Source of the DNA: DASSCW01 sp036556695
GTDB taxonomy: Bacteria > Chloroflexota > Limnocylindria > QHBO01
Reading direction: 5' to 3'
DNA: 64,000 bases
Assembly (NCBI GenBank): GCA_036556695.1
Contig: DATBIY010000047.1
Coordinates: 32,114 to 96,113, forward strand
The notes beneath the pieces are model-generated. The model worked only from the letters and a program-made list of their open reading frames with translations, was not told the DNA's origin and did no database searches. Made by a program: the position numbers and the translations under genes. Below are positions 55,879 through 62,641 of this stretch, piece by piece. Every line of letters starts with the position of its first letter. Positions within the stretch are counted from its first letter, which is position 1.

Positions 55879-56874
55879 ATGCAGAACGACGAGCGGGAAG
55901 ACCGCGACCTGGCGCCTGACGATCCCGATCACCGCCAGCCGTCCGACCCGGGTGCCGAGTTCGAAACGCCGGCCTGGCCCTCGCAGGACGTCCCGGTCGA
56001 GCCGGAGCCACCCGTCGAGCCGGAGCCACCCGTCGAGCCGGAAGCACCCGCTCCGCCACCCGCCGAGGTCGAGGCCTACGGCACCGAGGCGGCGGCCGTC
56101 GGCGCCGTGCCGGCGCACAGCGTCCCAGCCACCGAGCCGGGTGAGAGCACCCGCTGCCCGCGCTGCGGAACCGAGAACCGGCCGGGCATTGCCTTCTGCA
56201 GCAACTGCGGCCAGCGGCTGGTGGCTGCCGGTGCCCCGACCACTGTCGCGCGGCCTGCCGCGCCGGAGGGCACGCAAGCCTGCCCGCGCTGTGGCACCCA
56301 CAACCGCGCCGGCGTCGCGTTCTGCCAGAACTGCGGCGCCAACCTCCAGGCCGCGGCAGCCGGTGTGCCGGTTGACGAGATCGGTCCGGCTCCGCGCGTG
56401 GCACACGGAGCGCTGCTCGGGCCGGTGGTCCTGCTGGTCGGCGCCATCGGCATCGCACTGGCTTGGCTGCTGCCCTTCGCGCTGGGCACGGGCTCGCTGT
56501 ACGACCGCGCCTTCGGCGACCCGACCGGTTACGGCATCGCCTTCTGGTCCGGCTACGGGGGCATCTCCGGCCTGACCTCGCAGGCCTACTTCGGGTTCGC
56601 CGCACCCGCGCCGCTGCTGGTCCTGCTGCTGGTGGGTCTGGCGGTGCCCGGCGTCGTTCGCGCGCAGCCGGGTACGGCGCAGATGGCTGGCCTGGTGATC
56701 GCGCTGCTGTGGGCAGCCGGCCTGGTGCTGCTGTTCGTGGTGGTCGAGGTGTTTGGCGGCGGGGGCTCCGACCTGATCGGCATCCTGCGCGAGCTGAGCC
56801 CGGCGGGGATCATCTTCGCGCTGGCCGGGTTGATCGTGGTCATCGGCTGCATCACCCGCTTCGGGCGGAGCTGA
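55879..56874 (+). CDS. Double zinc-ribbon membrane protein
   Basis: A 331-residue protein. An N-terminal acidic, Pro-rich stretch includes three near-identical VEPEPP repeats. Two zinc ribbons follow: PRCGTENRPGIAFCSNCG and PRCGTHNRAGVAFCQNCG (about 90-165). Four or more helices occupy the C-terminal half. It has a GGAG upstream and TATGAT some 45 nt upstream as a possible promoter. Function is unknown. It lies between purQ and purL, with a second zinc-ribbon gene. Confidence 0.75.
   Translation: MQNDEREDRDLAPDDPDHRQPSDPGAEFETPAWPSQDVPVEPEPPVEPEPPVEPEAPAPPPAEVEAYGTEAAAVGAVPAHSVPATEPGESTRCPRCGTENRPGIAFCSNCGQRLVAAGAPTTVARPAAPEGTQACPRCGTHNRAGVAFCQNCGANLQAAAAGVPVDEIGPAPRVAHGALLGPVVLLVGAIGIALAWLLPFALGTGSLYDRAFGDPTGYGIAFWSGYGGISGLTSQAYFGFAAPAPLLVLLLVGLAVPGVVRAQPGTAQMAGLVIALLWAAGLVLLFVVVEVFGGGGSDLIGILRELSPAGIIFALAGLIVVIGCITRFGRS
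55996..56049 (+). repeat. Three 18-bp in-frame tandem repeats
   Basis: Copies at 55996-56013, 56014-56031 and 56032-56049 (one substitution in the last), encoding the VEPEPP repeats of the zinc-ribbon protein. Such repeats can vary in number between strains. Confidence 0.85.
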
Positions 56875-56877
56875 GCC

Positions 56878-57666
56878 ATGCCGGACCACTTCTGTCCAAA
56901 GTGCGGCACCGAGGTCGAGGCCGATGCTCGCTTCTGCCCCAGCTGCGGCACGACCCTGGAAGTCGACACCGAATCGCGGATCCCGGCCGCGCCGCCCTGG
57001 CCCGATGCCGCGGCCGATGAGGCGACGCTCAGCGATACCTCCGCGCAGCTGCCACTGCCGGAGGAGCGAGCACCCGAGGAGCGAGCACCCGAGGAGCCAA
57101 CAGCCGTTGAGGAGCCGGCAGCCATGGACGAGCCGGCGCCGGTGGACCAGCACGCCCCGCCCAAGCCGATGCTGGACGAGCCCGCGCTGGCGGAGCGGCC
57201 GGCCGAGCCGGGCGAATCGCCTCCGCCTCCGACCCCGCCGCCGACGTCAGCCGCGCCACATCCTCCGGCGGTCGCTGCGTCGAGCACCGGCCCGGACCTG
57301 CCGTTCACCTGGCCGACGACCCTCTCCGGCTGGCTGATGGGCGGCGGCGCGGTGCTGGGAGCCGTCTTCCTGCTGCCGCGGCTGACCGCAGCCGGAAACA
57401 CCATCAGCCTGTTGCTGCTGCTGGCCCTGCTGGGTGTGGCGGCCACGGTCTTCCTGCCGGATCGCATCCCAGATATCCCGCGGCTGCGGCTGTGGGTACT
57501 GGCCATTACCATGGTCGGCCTGGGCGTGGGGCTGGCCCGCGCCGCCTTCACCATCCAGGGCGTCGAGACCCTGTTCCTGGTGTGCATGCTGGCCGCGGCC
57601 GGCGGCGCGCTGCTGCTGGAGCTCGACATGGATCGCCCCTTCCCGCCTGCCGACCGCCAAGGGTGA
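56878..57666 (+). CDS. Zinc-ribbon membrane protein with Pro/Glu linker
   Basis: A 262-residue protein. The N-terminal zinc ribbon is FCPKCGTEVEADARFCPSCG (residues 5-24). It is followed by an acidic Pro/Ala/Glu-rich linker to about 135, which contains two EERAPEE-type repeats (57061-57090). The C-terminal half holds about four short helices (for example WLMGGGAVLGAVFLLPRL, ISLLLLLALLGVAATVFL). It starts 3 nt after the previous gene and ends 10 nt before purL. Zinc ribbon plus membrane anchor suggests a sensor or scaffold, but no family function is known. Confidence 0.75.
   Translation: MPDHFCPKCGTEVEADARFCPSCGTTLEVDTESRIPAAPPWPDAAADEATLSDTSAQLPLPEERAPEERAPEEPTAVEEPAAMDEPAPVDQHAPPKPMLDEPALAERPAEPGESPPPPTPPPTSAAPHPPAVAASSTGPDLPFTWPTTLSGWLMGGGAVLGAVFLLPRLTAAGNTISLLLLLALLGVAATVFLPDRIPDIPRLRLWVLAITMVGLGVGLARAAFTIQGVETLFLVCMLAAAGGALLLELDMDRPFPPADRQG
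57061..57090 (+). repeat. Two 15-bp in-frame tandem repeats
   Basis: 57061-57075 and 57076-57090 are identical and encode EERAP twice in the linker of the zinc-ribbon protein. Confidence 0.8.
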
Positions 57667-57676
57667 GCGCCGTCGC

Positions 57677-59908
57677 GTGAGCATCGCCGCGCCCGCCGAG
57701 CGTCACGGGCTGACCGAGGATGAATACCGCCTGGTGATCGAGGCGCTCGGCCGCGAGCCGAACGAGATCGAGCTGGGCATGTTCGGCGCAATGTGGTCGG
57801 AGCACTGCGCCTACAAGCATTCGCGGCCGCTGCTTGCCGCGCTGCCGAGGACGTCGGATCGCATGCTGGTGGGACCGGGCGAGAACGCCGGAGCGCTGGA
57901 CATCGGCGATGGGCTGGCGGTGGTCTTCAAGGTCGAGTCGCACAACCACCCGAGCGCCGTCGAGCCCTACCAGGGGGCGGCCACCGGGGTGGGCGGCATC
58001 ATCCGCGACGTCTTCACCATGGGCGCCAGGCCGATGGCACTCCTCAACTCGTTGCGCTTCGGCCCGCTCTCGGAGGACGAGGACCGCGCCGGCACGACCG
58101 ACGCAGCGACGGCATCCCGCAACCGGTACCTGTTCGACGGCGTGGTGGCCGGCATCGCCAGTTACGGCAACTGCATTGGCATCCCGGACGTGGGCGGCGA
58201 GATCGGCTTCGATGCCGGCTACAACGGCAACCCGCTGGTCAACGCCATGTGCGTCGGCCTCGCGCGCCACGAGGAGCTGACACTGGCCAGGGCGGGCGGC
58301 GCGGGAAACGCGCTGATGCTGGTCGGCGCCTCAACCGGGCGCGACGGCATCCAGGGCGCCAGCTTCGCCTCGGCCGGCCTGGACGGGGCGAACGACGAGC
58401 GGCGACCGGCGGTCCAGGTGGGCAACCCCTTCCTCGAGAAGTTGCTGATGGAGGCCTGCCTCGAGCTGTCGGGCTCGGAGACGGTGGTCGCCATGCAGGA
58501 CCTGGGCGCGGCGGGGCTGACATGCGCGCTGGCCGAGCTGTCGGCGCGCGGCGGCTGCGGGGCGGAGGTGAACCTCGATCTCGTGCCGCTGCGCGAGGAG
58601 GGGATGAGCGCGTACGAGGTCCTGCTGTCCGAGTCGCAGGAGCGGATGCTGCTGGTGGTCCGCGCCGGACACGAGGACGAGGTGCGTGCCGGATTCGCGC
58701 GGTACGAGCTGCACGCGGTGACCATCGGCCGCGTCATCGAGGAGCCGGTGGTGCGTGCCACGTTCGGCGGCAGCGTGGTGTGCCAGATCCCCGGCCGCGC
58801 GCTGGCGGACGACGCCCCACGCTACGTGCCGCCGGCCGCGCCACCGCCCGACCTGGAGGAACGCCGCGCACAGCGGCTGGACGACGTGGCGGCGGAACGA
58901 CCATCGGCCGCCACCCTGCTGGAGCTGCTGGCCGCGCCGAACGTGCGCAGCCGCCGCCAGGTGTGGCGCCGCTATGACCACATGAACGGCACGAACACGA
59001 TGGTCGGCCCCGGCGCCGGCGACGCGGCGCTGCTTCGCGTCAAGGGCACGAACCGCGCCCTGGCGCTGTCGCTGGACGGACCCGGTCGTCTGGGCGCGCT
59101 GGACCCGCGGCTGGCCGGCGTGGCCGCGGTGCTGGAGGGTGCGCTGAACGTGGCGGTCGGCGGTGCCACGCCCATCGGCATCACCAACTGCCTGAATTTC
59201 GGGTCGCCGGAGGATCCCGCCGGCTACTGGGAGCTGGCCAAGGCGGTGGACGGCATGGCCGACGCCTGCCGCGCGCTGGGCATTGCCATCGCGTCGGGCA
59301 ACGTCAGCCTCTACAACCAGTCACCCGGCGGCCGCATCCTGCCGACGCCGGTGATCGGCACGGTGGGCCTGCTGGCCGATCGTTCGGCGCTGGTGCCCAT
59401 GGCCTGGGACAGCGGGCAGGAGGTCTGGCTGCTCGGCGAGCCCGCCGGAGATCCATCAGCCATGGCGGCGTCAGAGCTTGCCTGGCGACGTGGGCGGCGC
59501 GGCGGGATGCCGCACCTGGACCTGCCGGCGGGGGTACGCCTCGTCAAGCTGCTCCCCGGCCTGGGAGCAGCCGGGCTGCTGGCCGCGGCGCACGACGTGT
59601 CCATCGGTGGCATCGGCGTGGCGCTGGCCCGCATGGTGATCGCCTCCGGCAATGGCGCGCGCGTGCGCCTGCCGGATGAAGAGGCTTCACTTCCTACCGC
59701 CGGTCTCTTCGGCGAGGCAGCCGGGCGCGTGCTGGTGGCGGTGGACCCAGCGAAGGCCGATGGCATGGCCGCAGGCTGCCGTGCGGCCGGCGTTGTTGCT
59801 CGTCGGCTGGGCGAGGTCGAGGGGACGGAGCTGCGAATAGAGCTGGCGGACGCGCTGCTCAGCCTGCCCGGCAAGGCGCTGGCCAGCGCCTGGGAAACGC
59901 CCTTCTAG
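57677..59908 (+). CDS. purL: FGAM synthetase subunit PurL (small type)
   Basis: A 743-residue ATP-dependent synthetase subunit, the small PurL that works with PurS and PurQ. Blocks: GLTEDEYRLVIEALGREPNEIELGMFGAMWSEHCAYKHSRPLL, FKVESHNHPSAVEPYQGAATGVGGIIRDVFTMGARP, YGNCIGIPDVGGEIGFDAGYNGNPLVNAMCVG, and ASGNVSLYNQS. GTG 57677 gives the family N-terminus; there is no Shine-Dalgarno sequence, and it starts 10 nt after the zinc-ribbon gene. The stop TAG shares CTAG (59905-59908) with the convergent gene. Confidence 0.97.
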   Translation: MSIAAPAERHGLTEDEYRLVIEALGREPNEIELGMFGAMWSEHCAYKHSRPLLAALPRTSDRMLVGPGENAGALDIGDGLAVVFKVESHNHPSAVEPYQGAATGVGGIIRDVFTMGARPMALLNSLRFGPLSEDEDRAGTTDAATASRNRYLFDGVVAGIASYGNCIGIPDVGGEIGFDAGYNGNPLVNAMCVGLARHEELTLARAGGAGNALMLVGASTGRDGIQGASFASAGLDGANDERRPAVQVGNPFLEKLLMEACLELSGSETVVAMQDLGAAGLTCALAELSARGGCGAEVNLDLVPLREEGMSAYEVLLSESQERMLLVVRAGHEDEVRAGFARYELHAVTIGRVIEEPVVRATFGGSVVCQIPGRALADDAPRYVPPAAPPPDLEERRAQRLDDVAAERPSAATLLELLAAPNVRSRRQVWRRYDHMNGTNTMVGPGAGDAALLRVKGTNRALALSLDGPGRLGALDPRLAGVAAVLEGALNVAVGGATPIGITNCLNFGSPEDPAGYWELAKAVDGMADACRALGIAIASGNVSLYNQSPGGRILPTPVIGTVGLLADRSALVPMAWDSGQEVWLLGEPAGDPSAMAASELAWRRGRRGGMPHLDLPAGVRLVKLLPGLGAAGLLAAAHDVSIGGIGVALARMVIASGNGARVRLPDEEASLPTAGLFGEAAGRVLVAVDPAKADGMAAGCRAAGVVARRLGEVEGTELRIELADALLSLPGKALASAWETPF

Positions 59909-60672
59909 CGGAGCGGCCGGCGCCGGCGACGCGTCGCGTCAGGCTTGCGCGGGCCGAGCTGCGGCTCCTCCTCGGCCGGGTCGAGGCCCATACCGGCCAG
60001 GATCGGGTCCTGTGGCACGCGCATCCGTGCGCGGCGAATGGCGCGCTGGTCCACGGCGGGCATGCCCGCGGGCGTCCCCGGATCGGCGGCTGCCCGCTCG
60101 CGCCGGTTGGCGAGCACCACCCACAGGCTTCCGCCCAGAGCCACGGCGGCCACCGCAGCCATCCCGACAATCAGCACCAGCGGCAAAGGATCGGGCTCCG
60201 GCAGTACGGGATTCGCGGCGCCGGTGCCCGGCGCCGCGGGTGTCTGGACCGGCGCGGTTCCTTCAGGCGATGCCGAGCTCCTGGCGCGACGCGGATTGCG
60301 CGACGGATCGGCAACCGGCGCCGCATGGCCGCGCGGGCCCTGATCGGAGCTGCCTGCTCGCGGCTTTGCCTCGGGCTGATGTGAGCGCGCGGCGGGGGCC
60401 GGTGGCGATGCCTTCGGGGCCGCGTGGCTGGGTGCAGCCGAAGGCCTCTCGGGGGCAGCCGGTGCCGGCGCGGCGGACGCATCAGCCGGTCCCGGCTCGA
60501 CGGTCGCGTCCGGCGGCTGCACGTCCGGCAGCGACGGTCCCGGCGAGGGTTCGGCTGCGACCACGATCTCGCTGCCAATGGGCTGCTCGGGAACCGAGGC
60601 GAACGCCGAATACGGCGCCAGGGTCAGCGCCGCCAGGATCGCGGGGATCATGGTGAGACAGGACCGCCGCAT
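59905..60672 (-). CDS. Secreted Pro/Ala-rich protein with C-terminal anchor
   Basis: A 255-residue protein with an N-terminal signal peptide (MIPAILAALTLAPYSAFA), a long Pro/Ala/Ser/Glu-rich low-complexity region (about 30-155), one transmembrane helix near 165-187 (LVLIVGMAAVAAVALGGSLWVVL) and a basic cytoplasmic tail ending RRRRRPLR. No family recognised; it may be a cell-surface spacer. It starts at ATG 60672, directly after the TAG of the GGDEF-HD-GYP gene (TAGATG), so it is coupled to it. Confidence 0.65.
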   Translation of the reverse strand: MRRSCLTMIPAILAALTLAPYSAFASVPEQPIGSEIVVAAEPSPGPSLPDVQPPDATVEPGPADASAAPAPAAPERPSAAPSHAAPKASPPAPAARSHQPEAKPRAGSSDQGPRGHAAPVADPSRNPRRARSSASPEGTAPVQTPAAPGTGAANPVLPEPDPLPLVLIVGMAAVAAVALGGSLWVVLANRRERAAADPGTPAGMPAVDQRAIRRARMRVPQDPILAGMGLDPAEEEPQLGPRKPDATRRRRRPLR

Positions 60673-62379
60673 CTAGCCGGTCGCCTCGCGGACCTGCGTG
60701 GGCACTGGCACGTCCGCCTGCAGCTCGGCGGGGGCGGCCGGGGTACGCCGCTTCCGGCTGGTGGCGCTCCGCTTCGGCTTCGCCGGCGCCGGTGCTGGGT
60801 GGTCGTGCCGGTGCGTGCCGTGCAGCACGGCTGCCGCCGCATGCGGATCGACCCGCTCCAGCCCGCCACGCGCTCGCTCGTGGAGGCGGTACACCTCTTC
60901 CAGCCCGTCAGGCGGCACGCCCTCGGCGTACACGGCGCAGAAGACGTTCACCACCTCCGGGTCGAACTGCGTGCCGGCATTAGCCCTCAGCTCGCCCAGC
61001 GCCTGCTCGTGGGTCAGCGCCGTCTTGTAGGGCCGGTCGTGAACCATGGCATGGTAGGCATCGGCCACCGAGACGATGCGCGCGCCCATCGGGATCTCGT
61101 TGCCGCGCAGCCCGTGCGGGTAGCCGCCGCCGTTGTAGCGCTCGTGGTGATGCAGCACCACTGGGATGGCCTCGCGCAGGCCGGATGCCTGCTCCAGGAT
61201 GACCTGGCCGATGCGCGGGTGCTCGCCGATTGCCTGCCACTCGCCGTCAGACAGGGCGGTGGGCTTGTCAAGGATCTCCGAGGGGACGGCCAGCTTGCCC
61301 AGGTCATGCAGCAGGCTGGCTACGCGGATGCGCTCGATCTCCTCGCGCGGAAGCCCCATCTCCAGCGCGATGCCGGTCGCCAGCGAGGCGATCATGTCCG
61401 ATGGTCGCCCACGGTGGTGCGGCTGCGGGGCCAGCACCGAGGCGAGCGCCTCGGTGGCGGTGTCGTTGGCCCAGCGGCCGATGGCGGTGGCCGCCGCCCG
61501 ATGCTCCCCCGAGATCGGCGCACGCCGCACCGGCGCGTTCTCGTCCACGGCGCGATACAGGTAGGTGCGGTTGCGACCGAGCGACTTGGCCGCGTACATG
61601 GCCGCATCGGCCTGGTCGACCAGGGCGTCGACCTGCAGCTGCGAGCCGACATCGCCGGCCACCCCGACGCTGATCGTGACCTGCAGGCGCTGGCCGCCGG
61701 CGATGACCAGTGCGCTGGTGGCAACCAGGTTGCGCAGCTTCTCGGCCAGCACCACCGCCTCGTCCGGCTGCGTCTCCGGCAGGATGAGCATGAACTCCTC
61801 GCCGCCGTAGCGACCGAACAGGTCGGAGGCGCGAATGTGATCGGCCACCAGGGACGCCACCTGGCGCAGCACGGCGTCGCCGGAGTTGTGGCCAAACGAG
61901 TCGTTGATCGGCTTGAAGCGGTCGATGTCGATGAAGGCCACTGACAGCCAGGTGTGGTGACGCGCGGCGCGCTCGACCTCGGCCACCAGGGTGGTCAGCA
62001 GCGTCTCCCGGTTGGCGATGCCGGTCAGCCGATCGTGCGTGGCCCGGACCTCGACCTGCAGGAAGGCCCGCGCGGCAGCGTTGAAGGCCCGTGCCAGGCG
62101 CCGCTCGGCGGGCACGCCGGACACTCGCAGCTTGACCGGCTCATCGGCATCGAGCGTGTCTTCAAGCGCCTTCGCCAGGCGGTTGAGCCGCCAGCCGAAA
62201 TAGCTCCACGTCGCCAGTGCCATGGAGGTCATGCCAGCAAGCAGGGCCAGCACGGCGATCAGCAGCTGCAGGGCGCGCGCCGATCCGGTGACCGCCGGCG
62301 AGGTGCCCATCACGACGGTCACGAAACCGACGACCGCGATGGGCGCCAGGAACCCGAGAGCGCGAGCGAGTCGGAGCAT
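60673..62379 (-). CDS. GGDEF-HD-GYP cyclic-di-GMP signalling protein
   Basis: A 568-residue protein with two N-terminal helices (about 10-30 and 38-62), a linker, a GGDEF diguanylate cyclase domain (about 110-270, active site RYGGEEFML and the DxLT entry THDRLTGIANRE), and an HD-GYP phosphodiesterase domain (about 320-490, HDLGKL, IGEHPRIG, HHHERYNGGGYPHGLRG). In the HD-GYP signature the common Asp before Gly is Asn (YNGGGYP). The Pro/Lys-rich tail is probably disordered. It can thus both make and degrade c-di-GMP, or one domain is regulatory. ATG 62379 is used. No clear inhibitory RxxD site is visible. Confidence 0.9.
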   Translation of the reverse strand: MLRLARALGFLAPIAVVGFVTVVMGTSPAVTGSARALQLLIAVLALLAGMTSMALATWSYFGWRLNRLAKALEDTLDADEPVKLRVSGVPAERRLARAFNAAARAFLQVEVRATHDRLTGIANRETLLTTLVAEVERAARHHTWLSVAFIDIDRFKPINDSFGHNSGDAVLRQVASLVADHIRASDLFGRYGGEEFMLILPETQPDEAVVLAEKLRNLVATSALVIAGGQRLQVTISVGVAGDVGSQLQVDALVDQADAAMYAAKSLGRNRTYLYRAVDENAPVRRAPISGEHRAAATAIGRWANDTATEALASVLAPQPHHRGRPSDMIASLATGIALEMGLPREEIERIRVASLLHDLGKLAVPSEILDKPTALSDGEWQAIGEHPRIGQVILEQASGLREAIPVVLHHHERYNGGGYPHGLRGNEIPMGARIVSVADAYHAMVHDRPYKTALTHEQALGELRANAGTQFDPEVVNVFCAVYAEGVPPDGLEEVYRLHERARGGLERVDPHAAAAVLHGTHRHDHPAPAPAKPKRSATSRKRRTPAAPAELQADVPVPTQVREATG

Positions 62380-62490
62380 GAATCCCCGCTGAATGAGGAC
62401 GGAGGTTTTCGAAGCGAGGATGGCGTCCGGTCGCGCTTGCGACCATGGCCCGATGGTCAGGCGTTGCGCGAGTGCACAGCGGGCCGGAGA

Positions 62491-62536
62491 CGTCCAAACG
62501 CTGGAGTGGGGTGTGGTGCAGTACTCCGCCAGTACC
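62491..62536. promoter_or_regulatory. Regulatory-site candidates between the c-di-GMP gene and purF
   Basis: CGTCCAAACG (62491-62500), also found at 28301-28310, and the repeat pair AGTACT (62520-62525) and AGTACC (62531-62536), 11 bp apart. The 262-nt gap 62380-62641 has no other recognised feature apart from the -10 at 62595. Confidence 0.35.
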
Positions 62537-62594
62537 AGCGTTCGTCAGGACCGGTGGCGTGCGGCCATGCGACACCGGCGCGCGCCGGGCTGGC

Positions 62595-62600
62595 TATCAT
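62595..62600 (+). promoter_or_regulatory. -10 element of purF
   Basis: TATCAT, 6 nt before a GTG at 62607 that opens an 8-codon mini-frame ending TGA at 62633 (VPHVRPGD). purF starts 8 nt later at TTG 62642; GGAG lies at 62625-62628. The message therefore starts near 62607. Confidence 0.5.
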
Positions 62601-62641
62601 CGGGCCGTGCCGCACGTGCGTCCCGGAGACTGACGAGCCAC

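Noticed and set aside
55996..57090. Short tandem repeats as a CRISPR array
   Set aside because: They are in-frame coding repeats of 15-18 bp without spacers.
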